A DNA stretch of 64,000 nt from UBA685 sp049890115 (GCA_049890115.1 JBMHCC010000033.1:11390-75389); one strand, 5' to 3'. Positions 28,048-36,960 are shown, numbered from the stretch's first letter. Translations and numbers: made by a program. Notes: a model not told the origin generated them from the sequence alone.

Positions 28048-28809
28048 ATGAATGATGAAGCGCTTATCGCAGCATTAACGCCGGCTATGTTACAGGCTGG
28101 TGAATTAATCATGGATGTGCATGCAAGCCAGATTGCCTCTCGCCTCAAAGAAGATGGCTCACCTGTTAGTGAGGCTGATGAAGCTGCTGAGGCTATCTTA
28201 CTGCCTGCTATCAAAGAAGCTGCAACTGATATAGCGATCATTTCAGAGGAAAATGCAGCCTCGCATCATCTGGCAGCAGCTGATTGCTTTTTTCTGGTTG
28301 ACCCGCTTGATGGGACAAAAGAATTTTTAAAACAAGATGGCACAGGCAGCTTTACCGTCAATATTGGTCTTATCAGAGATGGCAAACCGTCTTTGGGGCT
28401 AATCTATGCACCAGCTTTTAATGCGCTTTATACCGGGATTGTTGGCAAAGGCGCATGGAAAACAGATGCATCAGCTATCACCACATCTATCACCATGCGC
28501 ACACCTCCTGAAACAGGGGCAGTGGCTGTGGCATCAGCCTCTCACCGTGATGATGAGACTAATCGCTGGCTGGCAGAGCATGAGATACACCAAATCACCT
28601 CGATAGGATCATCGTTAAAATTCTGTCTCTTAGCAGAAGGCAAAGCTGATTTTTACCCACGCTTTGGCCCTACTATGGAATGGGACACAGCCGCAGGTGA
28701 TGCGATATTACGCGCCGCTGGTGGGATGACCAAATTGCCAGATGGCACCCCTTTTACCTATGGTAAAAAAGATTATCGCAATGGTGCCTTTATCTGCTCT
28801 CTTGCGTGA
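28048..28809 (+). CDS. cysQ: 3'(2'),5'-bisphosphate nucleotidase CysQ (inositol monophosphatase family)
   Basis: 253 residues from the ATG ten bases after AAAAAGG; a GTG one codon earlier is possible. Metal-site motifs of the IMPase superfamily: ISEEN near 73, DPLDGTKEFL near 95 and WDTAAGDAIL near 213. CysQ hydrolyses 3'-phosphoadenosine 5'-phosphate from sulfate assimilation and sulfotransfer. The spacing of EEN and DPLDGTKEF favours CysQ over plain inositol monophosphatase. It is last in the rpiR operon, 30 bases after the enolase-superfamily gene, and converges on the MttB-family gene. Its presence in a betaine operon is unexplained and may be incidental. Confidence 0.88.
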   Translation: MNDEALIAALTPAMLQAGELIMDVHASQIASRLKEDGSPVSEADEAAEAILLPAIKEAATDIAIISEENAASHHLAAADCFFLVDPLDGTKEFLKQDGTGSFTVNIGLIRDGKPSLGLIYAPAFNALYTGIVGKGAWKTDASAITTSITMRTPPETGAVAVASASHRDDETNRWLAEHEIHQITSIGSSLKFCLLAEGKADFYPRFGPTMEWDTAAGDAILRAAGGMTKLPDGTPFTYGKKDYRNGAFICSLA

Positions 28810-28836
28810 ATGATATCAGGCTATGAACCAAGCTGA

Positions 28837-30393
28837 TTACTGATCCTGATTGAGCGCATCCATTGCAGGTATTATTGCTTCACGGCGCGCAATATAATCA
28901 AGCAATGCCTCATTAATCGCAGGGTCCAAAGCTGGCTTTTCATAATCTTTGAGCATCTGGCGCGCTGTGCGAAGCGCGCGTTCTGTTGTATCAACAGACC
29001 CTTCAGCGACCCATTGTTCAAATGAATTATTGTCAAATTGCTTTGGCATGAAAAAGGCTTTTTGGAAATTTTGCTGTGTATGCGGATGGCCTAGATAATG
29101 CCCACCTGGCCCAATATCGCGCACCGCTGCCAAAGCTTCGTCGAAATCATCCCAGCGCAAACCTTCTGCCATCCGATAGCCCATGGCGCATTGTTCAGCA
29201 TCAACAATAAATTTTGCCATCGAACAATGCATCCCTGCCTCGTTCCAGCCTGCTGAATGCCAAATATAATTCGCACCAGATAATAACACTGCCATCAAAG
29301 TTGTGGCTGATTCATAGCCTGATTGCGCATCCAATGTCTTGGCCCCGCCAAGCGTATTTGACGTACGCCATGGTATATTATAATGACGCGCCATCTGCCC
29401 TATCATGAAATTCATCAGGCTAATCTCAGGTGTGCCAGCCATTGGCGCCCCAGATTGCATCGAAACCGTTGATAAATAATGACCATAAATCGCAGGGCAG
29501 CCGCGCCGCGTCACTTGCGTATAAGCCAAAGCTGATAAGGCTTCAGCATTTAGCTGTGCGACTGTTGGCACTGTCGAAGCTGGTGTATTTGCCCCGCCTA
29601 ATACAAAAGGCGAGCATAAGACAGGCTGGTTGCGTTTATTAAAAGCACGCATCGCTGACAGCATGGTCTCATCCCATACTAAGGGCGAATTACCATTACA
29701 ATTCCCCACCACAACAGGATGATTTTCCAGATAATCCTCACCAAATAAGATAGCGCACATATCAAGCACATCTTCAGCATTACGGCCTGATGTGGTCATG
29801 CCCATAAAGGTTTTGTCTGAATGAATGATTGATGAATAAGTGATGCGCAAATGGCGATGTGACACCGGATGATCCATTGGCTCGACAATATGATGGGCTG
29901 ATGAATGAATGGCAGGCAGCATATGCGATAATTTATGAAAATCTGCCAAATCATCTAGGGTTGGCGAACGACGCATATCATCAAGATCACGCAAATAAGG
30001 CGCGCCTGTCATCGGCACAAAAATCGAATTGCGACCGCCTAATTTGACCGTCTTTTCAGGATTGCGTGCATGAAGTGTGATATCTGACGGAATAGTGCTG
30101 ATCAAATCTTTGACCAAGGCTCTGTCAAGATGAACTGTCTCACCACGCACATCAGCACCAATACGACGCCAATCTGCCAATGCAATATCATCGCGAAACA
30201 CAACGCCAACATCTTCCAAAATAGATAAAGAGGCATTATCGATCTGCTCAATCTGATCTTGGCTCATTGGCTCTGTTAACGGCAAACCACCTTGCAAATG
30301 GCCAAGCATTTCATGATTTGGCTTTGTCCTAATGGCTCTGCGCTCGCCTCTGCCACCACGTCTGGTTGGGGCACCTTCTTGTTGACCGCTCAT
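28837..30393 (-). CDS. MttB-family (trimethylamine methyltransferase-like) protein, non-pyrrolysine
   Basis: 518 residues from the third ATG of ATGATGATG, six bases after AGAGG. The C-terminal two thirds match the MttB superfamily, e.g. SNTLGGAKTLDAQSGYESA near 345 and NYIWHSAGWNEAGMHCSMAKF near 375. There is no in-frame UAG, so it lacks pyrrolysine and is of the glycine betaine methyltransferase-like type, acting on quaternary amines. Such enzymes pass the methyl group to a corrinoid protein, but no corrinoid protein or reactivase lies near. The N-terminal 20 residues are Arg/Gly rich. It is divergent from a GntR gene. Substrate is inferred from context. Confidence 0.85.
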   Translation of the reverse strand: MSGQQEGAPTRRGGRGERRAIRTKPNHEMLGHLQGGLPLTEPMSQDQIEQIDNASLSILEDVGVVFRDDIALADWRRIGADVRGETVHLDRALVKDLISTIPSDITLHARNPEKTVKLGGRNSIFVPMTGAPYLRDLDDMRRSPTLDDLADFHKLSHMLPAIHSSAHHIVEPMDHPVSHRHLRITYSSIIHSDKTFMGMTTSGRNAEDVLDMCAILFGEDYLENHPVVVGNCNGNSPLVWDETMLSAMRAFNKRNQPVLCSPFVLGGANTPASTVPTVAQLNAEALSALAYTQVTRRGCPAIYGHYLSTVSMQSGAPMAGTPEISLMNFMIGQMARHYNIPWRTSNTLGGAKTLDAQSGYESATTLMAVLLSGANYIWHSAGWNEAGMHCSMAKFIVDAEQCAMGYRMAEGLRWDDFDEALAAVRDIGPGGHYLGHPHTQQNFQKAFFMPKQFDNNSFEQWVAEGSVDTTERALRTARQMLKDYEKPALDPAINEALLDYIARREAIIPAMDALNQDQ

Positions 30394-30444
30394 CATCATC
30401 CTCTGGTTTCTGTCTGCTTTGGCAAAACACTAAATCAAATGAAA

Positions 30445-30470
30445 ATACATATTGTATACATGTTATGTAT
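30445..30470. promoter_or_regulatory. GntR-type palindromic operator in the mttB-like/gntR divergent promoter
   Basis: A perfect eight-bp palindrome TGTATACA (30453-30460) is flanked by ATACAT (30445-30450) and ATGTAT (30465-30470). The core GTATAC fits the general GTnTAnAC pattern of GntR operators. The ten-base word TTGTATACAT (30452-30461) is identical to half of the palindrome at 53524-53543 next to another GntR gene. The site is about 50 bases from the MttB-like start and 60 from gntR, suitable to control both. Confidence 0.65.
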
Positions 30471-30528
30471 GATTTATCATTATCAAAATTGCAACAATAT
30501 TTTAGCCTATTGGGGATCGCAGGCAAAA

Positions 30529-31278
30529 ATGGTTTTAGCTGATAAAAAAAGACAAGATGAAAGGCAGGCATCGCGGCCAGAAAAGCCATCATCAAAAGCG
30601 ATAAGCAAAGATGCGATTATCGCTATGCTAAAGCGCCGGATCATGCTTCTTGACTATGCGCCAGGCACCCCGATGGATGAAGCATCACTGGTTCAGGAAT
30701 TTGGCATATCACGCACACCATTGCGCGATATTTTGCGCCAATTAGCTGGTGAAGGCTATGTTCAAATCCATGAAAATCGTGGTGCGATAGTTGCGCCAAT
30801 GGATGCTAAATCAATGCGTCATTTTTTCATGACAGCCCCGATGATATATGCTGCCACATCGCGCCTTGCCGCACAGATTGCAACAGCCAGCCAGATTGAC
30901 AAGCTCAGCGATATTCAACGCCAATTCAAACAGGCTGTTAGCGATCAATCTGTGGAATCACTGGTATTTTTAAATGACCAATTTCATTTTCAAATTGGCG
31001 AGATGGCAGATAATGCCTATCTGAAGCCAAGCTTGCAGAGATTATTGATGGAACATGCCCGCATTGGACAGACCTTTTGGCAATCAGAAGCTGGCATTAT
31101 CAGCAAGCGCATTACCGAAGCTAGCTTACATCATGACCAATTTGTTGAAATATTTGCTGCCCATGATGAGGAAGCCGCAGTGGCACTGACTTTGTCACAT
31201 TGGGAGTTATCACGCAAAGATATGGATGATTATATAAGGCCTGATCCGTTGCGCGAAGTAATAGATTTAGGCTTGTAA
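30529..31278 (+). CDS. GntR-family (FCD) transcriptional regulator
   Basis: 249 residues from the ATG with AGG about eight bases upstream. Longer in-frame starts would run through the promoter and into the divergent gene and give unconvincing sequence. Winged helix at about 25-90 (ASLVQEFGISRTPLRDILRQLAGEGYVQI) and an FCD ligand domain with His/Asp-type positions (NDQFHFQIGEM near 148, HHDQFVEIFAAHDEEAAV near 203). It is divergent from the MttB-like gene and upstream of the DapA-like, aldehyde dehydrogenase and flavoprotein genes; it probably controls both sides through the palindrome at 30445-30470. Confidence 0.9.
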   Translation: MVLADKKRQDERQASRPEKPSSKAISKDAIIAMLKRRIMLLDYAPGTPMDEASLVQEFGISRTPLRDILRQLAGEGYVQIHENRGAIVAPMDAKSMRHFFMTAPMIYAATSRLAAQIATASQIDKLSDIQRQFKQAVSDQSVESLVFLNDQFHFQIGEMADNAYLKPSLQRLLMEHARIGQTFWQSEAGIISKRITEASLHHDQFVEIFAAHDEEAAVALTLSHWELSRKDMDDYIRPDPLREVIDLGL

Positions 31279-31307
31279 TATGTTGTTTTTAGCAAGTGAG
31301 ATATAAT

Positions 31308-32219
31308 ATGGATTTTTACGGTATCTACACCCCTGTTATCACGCCTCATCATGATGATTTTAGCATTGATGAGCAAGGGTTTGCCGCTGTTATAGAGCAT
31401 CTTATCTCTGATGGTGTTCACGGGATAATCATCGCTGGTACAACTGGTGAATATTACGCCCAGACTATGTCAGAGAGAGAGCGGATGCTGGCTTTGGGAA
31501 CTGAAATCATTAATAAACGTGTTGCTGTCATTGGTGGCACAGGCGCTTTGCGCACCGAAGATTCTATCCATCTGGCAAAGACGGCCAAGGCAGCTGGTGT
31601 TGATGGTATTTTGGTTGCTACCCCGCCTTATTCAGTGCCAACAGGACGCGAAAATGCCCTTCATGCGCTGGCAGTGGAGCGGTCAGTTGATTTGCCTGTT
31701 ATGCTTTATAATTATCCAGGGCGCATGGCAGCTGAAATGGATGAAGAGTTCCTTGATAGGGTTGGACAATCGCCAAATTTCAAAGCCATTAAAGAAAGCT
31801 CAGGTGATATTAACCGTGTGCATATGCTGGCACGGCGTTATCCGCATATTGGACTATCATGCGGTATGGATGATCAGGCGCTTGAATTTTTTGCATGGGG
31901 GGCACGCTCATGGGTTTGCGCTGCTTCTAATTTTGCTGCCAAAGCGCATATCGCTTTGTGGCAATCTTGCGTGGTCGAAGGTGATTTTGCCAAGGGCAGA
32001 CGCATCATGTCAGCTATGCTGCCTTTGATGCAAGTGCTAGAGCAAGGCGGGAAATTTATTCAAGCTGTGAAATATGGCGTTGCAAGAAGCGGCCTGCCTG
32101 CTGGCATACCACGCTTGCCATTAAAGCCTTTGAATAAGGATGAAAAACGTGATTTGGATCAGGTGATTGATCGCATGAATGCCACCATTGATACCATTTT
32201 ATCTGAAGGCCAGAAATAA
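31308..32219 (+). CDS. DapA/NAL-family aldolase or dehydratase-deaminase
   Basis: 303 residues from the ATG seven bases after GAG; a GTG four codons earlier is possible. Class I aldolase TIM barrel: GTTGEYY at 45-50, Tyr134 in YNYPGR and Schiff-base Lys162 in KAIKESSGD. The family includes dihydrodipicolinate synthase, 5-keto-4-deoxyglucarate dehydratase and delta1-pyrroline-4-hydroxy-2-carboxylate deaminase. With an aldehyde dehydrogenase and an amine-oxidising flavoprotein right behind it, the hydroxyproline-pathway deaminase that yields 2-oxoglutarate semialdehyde is the most attractive choice. A sugar-acid dehydratase cannot be excluded. First structural gene after gntR. Confidence 0.82.
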   Translation: MDFYGIYTPVITPHHDDFSIDEQGFAAVIEHLISDGVHGIIIAGTTGEYYAQTMSERERMLALGTEIINKRVAVIGGTGALRTEDSIHLAKTAKAAGVDGILVATPPYSVPTGRENALHALAVERSVDLPVMLYNYPGRMAAEMDEEFLDRVGQSPNFKAIKESSGDINRVHMLARRYPHIGLSCGMDDQALEFFAWGARSWVCAASNFAAKAHIALWQSCVVEGDFAKGRRIMSAMLPLMQVLEQGGKFIQAVKYGVARSGLPAGIPRLPLKPLNKDEKRDLDQVIDRMNATIDTILSEGQK

Positions 32220-32231
32220 AGGAGCCCTGTT

Positions 32232-33731
32232 ATGTCTGATTTACTGAGCCGCGATGATTATCTGGCACTTGCTGCTGAATTAACCATTCCATCTGCCTGT
32301 TTTATTGATGGCAGCTTTCACAATGCCTCTGGGCCTGTGCTTGAAACCACAAACCCTGCGACAGGTGCTGTGCTGGCCAGCATTGCGATGGCAACGAAAG
32401 ATGATGTCACTCTGGCTGTTGATAAAGCAAGAGAGGCCTTTGATTCTGGTATTTGGTCACAAACTCATCCAAGTGCCAGAAAAGAGGTTTTGATAAAGCT
32501 GGCAAAGCTGATCAAGCGTAATCGCCACCAGATGGCAGTTATGGAATCGCTAGATAGTGGTAAGCCGATTTCTGACTGTGCTGAAATTGATATTCCAGAA
32601 GCGATAAACACCATCATCTGGCATGCAGAGGCGATTGATAAGATTTATGATGATACCGCACCAGCTGGCCCTGATGCGATGGCAATGATTGTCAGAGAAC
32701 CCATTGGTGTTGTAGGATGCGTGCTGCCATGGAATTTTCCGCTTTTGATGCTGGCCTGGAAATTAGGGCCAGCGCTTGCCGCTGGTAACAGCCTGATTGT
32801 CAAACCTGCTGAACAGACACCATTAACCGCCTTATATCTAGCGCAGCTTGCTGGCGAAGCTGGCTTGCCACGCGGTGTCTTACAGGTGCTTGTTGGTGAT
32901 GGGCCAACCACTGGTGAGCCTCTTGGTCTGCATCCAGATGTTGATATGATTGCCTTTACTGGCTCAACTGAGACAGGCAAACGGTTTTTATCCTATTCAG
33001 CACAATCTAATATGAAGAAAATTACGCTGGAATGCGGCGGCAAAAACCCTGCTATTGTGATGGATGATGCCGAAGATTTAGAGGCTGTCTCTGCTCATAT
33101 TGCCAATGGCGCCTTTTGGAATCTAGGCCAAAATTGCTCTGCTATTTCGCGTGTGATTGTTCATGAAGATATCAAAGATGCACTCATTGCAAAATTACAG
33201 GCACATATCAAAGAATGGCGCCAAGGTGACCCGCTTGACCCATCTCATAAGCTAGGTGTGCTGATTGATGAGGGCCATCATGCCAAGGTGCAATCTTTCA
33301 TTGATGATGCCACAAAAGAGGGCTGTTCTGTGATAGCACAATCATCATCAGACAAGCTTGGTCCCATTATATTTGATGTCACAAATCACGATGCGACATT
33401 AGCAAAAGATGAGGTTTTTGGCCCTGTGCTAGCTATCATCACTGTGAAGAGTTTTGATGAAGCTGTGCTGATTGCTAATCAGACCAATTATGGCCTTGCT
33501 GCTAGTGTCTTTACCGCAAATCTAAAACGTGGCTTGCGTGCTGCCAGAGCCATTAAAGCAGGCACAGTAACGGTAAATTCCTATGGTGAAGGTGATGCCA
33601 CAACACCTTTTGGCGGTTATAAGGAATCTGGCTTTGGTGGCCGTGATAATGGCCTGGCGGCTCATGACCAATTTACCGAGATTAAAACCATCTGGCTTGA
33701 TCTGACTGACACAGCTCAGGATGAGATGTGA
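32232..33731 (+). CDS. aldehyde dehydrogenase (2-oxoglutarate semialdehyde-type candidate)
   Basis: 499 residues, NAD(P)+-dependent ALDH. Motifs: PWNFPLLMLAWKLGPALAAGN near 162, FTGSTETGK near 241, ECGGKNP with the general-base Glu near 265, and GQNCSA with the catalytic Cys near 300. It closely follows the DapA-like gene (AAAGGAG before ATG) and its stop overlaps the start of the flavoprotein gene. In a hydroxyproline route it would oxidise 2-oxoglutarate semialdehyde to 2-oxoglutarate. Sequence style is also near gamma-glutamyl-aminobutyraldehyde and betaine aldehyde dehydrogenases, so the assignment rests on neighbours. Confidence 0.88.
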   Translation: MSDLLSRDDYLALAAELTIPSACFIDGSFHNASGPVLETTNPATGAVLASIAMATKDDVTLAVDKAREAFDSGIWSQTHPSARKEVLIKLAKLIKRNRHQMAVMESLDSGKPISDCAEIDIPEAINTIIWHAEAIDKIYDDTAPAGPDAMAMIVREPIGVVGCVLPWNFPLLMLAWKLGPALAAGNSLIVKPAEQTPLTALYLAQLAGEAGLPRGVLQVLVGDGPTTGEPLGLHPDVDMIAFTGSTETGKRFLSYSAQSNMKKITLECGGKNPAIVMDDAEDLEAVSAHIANGAFWNLGQNCSAISRVIVHEDIKDALIAKLQAHIKEWRQGDPLDPSHKLGVLIDEGHHAKVQSFIDDATKEGCSVIAQSSSDKLGPIIFDVTNHDATLAKDEVFGPVLAIITVKSFDEAVLIANQTNYGLAASVFTANLKRGLRAARAIKAGTVTVNSYGEGDATTPFGGYKESGFGGRDNGLAAHDQFTEIKTIWLDLTDTAQDEM

Positions 33732-35086
33732 TGCCGCAAAAGCATATTGTCAAAAAGCTGCCTCGTGATCCTGGTCCGGCTGCGTGGAATGAGATTTTAG
33801 GGCCCGCACCATCCTATCCGATTGCTGAGGGTGACATCACAGCAGATTGGCTGATTATTGGCGGCGGTTTTGCTGGCCTATCTGCTGCTAAACGCCTTAG
33901 TGAATTGCGTGGCGGCGATAAGATTATCGTGATTGATGCCTGTCATATTGCAAGCGGCCCTGCTGGTCGCAATTCTGGTTTTATGATCGATTTGCCACAT
34001 GAATTAGGTGATGATGGCTATACCAGCTCAGAGGATATTGACCGCAAACAAATTACCCTAAACCGTCATGCTCAAGATTTTGCCAAAGCTAATGCGGCAG
34101 AATTTGAAATGGCAGCAGAAGCTGTTGCAGCTGTTGGCAGAGTGAATGGTGCGGTGAATGCTAGCGGTAAAAAACATAATGATGATTATGCCGACCATTT
34201 AACTAAGCTTGGCGAAGATTTCACCCATTTATCATCAGATGATATGGAATCCCTAACAGGTTCCTCATTTTATAGCTCTGGTTTATTCATGCCAGGTGCT
34301 GTGATGTTGCAACCAGCTTTATATATCCGCGAATTGGCAAAGGGGCTATCTGACAAGCAAAGCCGCCCTATTACAATTTATGAAAATAGCCCTGCTATAT
34401 CCTATCAAAAACAGGGGCAGAACTGGCTTGTTGAAACGCCTCATGCACGCATTAGAGCAGGCGCAATTATCATGGCTGTTAATGGTCATGCTGAGAGTTT
34501 TGGCTTTTACAAAAACAAGCTGATGCATGTTTTCACCTATGCTTCTATGACAGATGCTCTAACCAAAACACAGATGAAAAAGTTGGGTGGCTCTTTATCA
34601 TGGGGCATTACGCCATCTGATCCGATGGGCTCAACTGTCAGGCGCCATGATGGCATAGGTGGCAACCGGATTGTGATCCGTAATCGCTGGACCTTTGATC
34701 CCGAAATGGCAATCAATGACAAGCGGCTTGCCAAATTTGGCAAAGATCATGCCAGGTCATTTCGCCGCCGCTTTCCGATGCTAGATGATGTCTCTATGGC
34801 ATATCGGTGGTCAGGGCGTCTTTGTTTATCACGAAATTCTGTTCCTGCATTTGGTGAGCTAGAGACAAACTGGTTTTCTGCCTGCTGTCAAAATGGCTTG
34901 GGAACGGCCAAAGGCACATTGGCAGGCATTGGCGCAGTTGATCTGGCAACAAAGGCCAATTCGCCTATCGTACAAGATTTGCTATCTTATGATGAGCCTG
35001 TCACATTGCCGCCGCGCCCGCTATCAACCATTGGCGCCAATTTGGTGATAAAATGGCGTGAATTAAAAGCAGGGGCAGAGCTGTAA
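33731..35086 (+). CDS. FAD-dependent amine/D-amino-acid oxidoreductase (DAO family)
   Basis: 451 residues from the ATG that overlaps the ALDH stop (TGATG); a GTG one codon earlier is possible. Dinucleotide-binding IIGGGFAGLSAAKRL near 39, GPAGRNSGFMIDLPH near 77, and a C-terminal RWSGRLCLSRNSVPAFG region as in DAO-type oxidases such as gamma-glutamylputrescine oxidase. The position behind a DapA-like aldolase and an ALDH suggests D-hydroxyproline or N-methylproline dehydrogenase, but DadA-type features are not clear. Cytoplasmic, no signal peptide. Last gene of the gntR operon; it converges on the next gene with one base between. Confidence 0.83.
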   Translation: MPQKHIVKKLPRDPGPAAWNEILGPAPSYPIAEGDITADWLIIGGGFAGLSAAKRLSELRGGDKIIVIDACHIASGPAGRNSGFMIDLPHELGDDGYTSSEDIDRKQITLNRHAQDFAKANAAEFEMAAEAVAAVGRVNGAVNASGKKHNDDYADHLTKLGEDFTHLSSDDMESLTGSSFYSSGLFMPGAVMLQPALYIRELAKGLSDKQSRPITIYENSPAISYQKQGQNWLVETPHARIRAGAIIMAVNGHAESFGFYKNKLMHVFTYASMTDALTKTQMKKLGGSLSWGITPSDPMGSTVRRHDGIGGNRIVIRNRWTFDPEMAINDKRLAKFGKDHARSFRRRFPMLDDVSMAYRWSGRLCLSRNSVPAFGELETNWFSACCQNGLGTAKGTLAGIGAVDLATKANSPIVQDLLSYDEPVTLPPRPLSTIGANLVIKWRELKAGAEL

Positions 35087-35087
35087 A

Positions 35088-36197
35088 TCAGCTGATTTCA
35101 TCAAGGATTTGTGACAATTCATCTGTGATAGCTTTGGTGCCCATATCGCCGCCAAATTCCATCGGCCGCAGGCGGTTTTGCGCAAAACCTGTATCAACAG
35201 CCTGTTCCATTACCTGACCAGCTTTTGCCCAATTTTGATTATCGTTTTTGTCAGCAATATAATCAGCCATTAATGCCGCACTTAAAATCGCTGCCAACGG
35301 ATTGGCTTTGTCCTGTCCCATAATATCAGGGGCAGACCCATGAGCTGGCTGGAACAAGCCAATATCATCGCCAATCTCACCACAAGCTGCCATGCCCATA
35401 CCGCCAACAAGGCCACCTGCTAAATCTGATAAGATATCGCCAAAGATATTTTCAGTGACAAGCACATCAAATTCCCAAGGCTTGCGCACCAAATCCAATG
35501 CCATAGCATCAACATAATTGGTGTCTTGGATGACATCTGGATAATCTTTGCCAATTTCAAAATAGATCTTGCGGAAAAATGCCATAGAGGCAAAAACATT
35601 TGCCTTATCCACACAAGTCAATTTACCCATCAGGCCTCGTTCTTTGCGCCTTTGCGCCAGACGATACCCAAAATGATGCAATTTTTCAGAGATCGTGCGG
35701 CTAATTTTCAAAGTCTCATAAACAGCCTCATCACCTTCAATTTTATGGCGATTATGAACAGCAGCTGAATAAAATAAGCCTTCGGTTGATTCTCGCAATA
35801 TCACAAGATCAAGAGTGGCGGCACGTTTATCAGCCAGTTTTTGCGGTGCATTGGGATAAGCTTTGACAGGGCGCACACCAGCATAAAGACCAAATTTATC
35901 CCGCAACCTTAAATGAGGTGAAATTTCTGTCCCATCTTCATAACGAATAGCTGGCAATCCAATCGCACCAAGGAAAATCGCATCAGCCTGGCCAGCACGT
36001 GCCTCACCATCTTCTTCAATGTCACGTCCGGTATCACGATACAGACCTGCCCCTGCCTTAATCTCATCAGCGATAAATGGTATCGCGCTTGATTTTGCCA
36101 AGGCCTTTTCCAGTAATGATAGCGCTGATTCAGTCACATCAACACCAATGCCATCACCTTTTATCACCGCAATTTTCGGATTATCCTGCGCCATCAT
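35088..36197 (-). CDS. isocitrate/isopropylmalate-family decarboxylating dehydrogenase
   Basis: 369 residues from an ATG five bases after AAAGG; an ATG ten codons upstream (36227) is possible. Beta-decarboxylating dehydrogenase fold: GDGIG near 15, GAIGLPAIR near 82, RESTEG near 137, then the metal and NAD site VTENIFGDILSDLAGGLVGG near 240 and HGSAPDI near 281. This order fits 3-isopropylmalate, tartrate or related 2-hydroxyacid dehydrogenases. leuC/leuD are not adjacent, so a catabolic (tartrate/malate-type) role is at least as likely as leucine synthesis. It lies convergent with the hydroxyproline-like operon. Confidence 0.85.
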   Translation of the reverse strand: MMAQDNPKIAVIKGDGIGVDVTESALSLLEKALAKSSAIPFIADEIKAGAGLYRDTGRDIEEDGEARAGQADAIFLGAIGLPAIRYEDGTEISPHLRLRDKFGLYAGVRPVKAYPNAPQKLADKRAATLDLVILRESTEGLFYSAAVHNRHKIEGDEAVYETLKISRTISEKLHHFGYRLAQRRKERGLMGKLTCVDKANVFASMAFFRKIYFEIGKDYPDVIQDTNYVDAMALDLVRKPWEFDVLVTENIFGDILSDLAGGLVGGMGMAACGEIGDDIGLFQPAHGSAPDIMGQDKANPLAAILSAALMADYIADKNDNQNWAKAGQVMEQAVDTGFAQNRLRPMEFGGDMGTKAITDELSQILDEIS

Positions 36198-36358
36198 CTC
36201 AGCCTTTCTGTCAGCTGTGTTTTGCATTTATAGATCTCTTTTTATAGGCATGCCAGATAGGGTCTGCAAGCGTCCCACATTTTTCTTCCATGCGTTAACA
36301 CTAATTTAATTTTTACTCATTACACTTTCCATTTGAAGCAAGAAAATGGAGGTTTGTT

Positions 36359-36787
36359 ATGCGTGTGAATCATTATAGCTTTGTTGTTTCAATTTTTCTT
36401 ATTCTTATTTCCTATGGCTTATTTGCCTGCAGCTATGCCAGCCATAGCTATCGTGCGCCACATTCAAATAGCGTGGCTGGGCAGCTGGAACATGATCAGA
36501 ATTTTTGCTATAATGTCGCCATTTATGTGCAATCCCAATATGACAATGACATGCCAACTCACATCAAAGCTTATGTCCAGCTCAAAGATGACAAGGATGC
36601 GATACCAGCCTTTGTAAATTTTCAGGTGCATTCACTCTATGATGTTGTCTATCAGCATAAGGGCTTTGATGCAGTTATTGAAAGCTGCCTTGAAAGGCGT
36701 GGTCACAAGCTTGCTGAAACAGAATTGAATAAAAGCGAGCCCTCTTATGGTGAAGCGCGCTATCTGCGTCTCAGCCGTGAGGGCTAA
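36359..36787 (+). CDS. small predicted lipoprotein, function unknown
   Basis: 142 residues with a perfect GGAGG site six bases before ATG. The N-terminal hydrophobic stretch (about 8-24) ends in a lipobox, LFAC at 21-24, so Cys24 is probably lipidated after signal peptidase II cleavage. The mature part is polar, with two further cysteines (about 50 and 118) that could pair, and no recognised domain. It is a single gene between the decarboxylating dehydrogenase and cytochrome c'. Confidence 0.72.
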   Translation: MRVNHYSFVVSIFLILISYGLFACSYASHSYRAPHSNSVAGQLEHDQNFCYNVAIYVQSQYDNDMPTHIKAYVQLKDDKDAIPAFVNFQVHSLYDVVYQHKGFDAVIESCLERRGHKLAETELNKSEPSYGEARYLRLSREG

Positions 36788-36911
36788 AAAAGGCAGGCTA
36801 TATCGCTCACTTTCACCATTATTGCGTGCTGACATAATGCTCACAAAATGTTGACTATGTACTGGCGGCATCAAATGTCCTGAAAGGGCTTTATGCAAAA
36901 TAATAATGACA

Positions 36912-36960
36912 ATAAGCGAATTAGTTATTTAGTATAATCTAAATTATCCTTTTCGCTTAT
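36912..36960. promoter_or_regulatory. cytochrome c' promoter with nested dyads around a TATAAT box
   Basis: ATAAGCGAA (36912-36920) and TTCGCTTAT (36952-36960) are a perfect nine-bp inverted repeat. Inside it, ATTTAG-TATAAT-CTAAAT (36927-36944) is a second perfect dyad whose centre is a consensus -10 box. The cytochrome c' ATG is 13 bases beyond the outer arm. The -35 region is weak. This suggests regulated transcription, with a protein covering the -10 box. Confidence 0.6.

Noticed and set aside
28837..30393. Pyrrolysine-containing trimethylamine methyltransferase
   Set aside because: The frame reads through without any internal UAG and ends in TAA, so there is no pyrrolysine codon.
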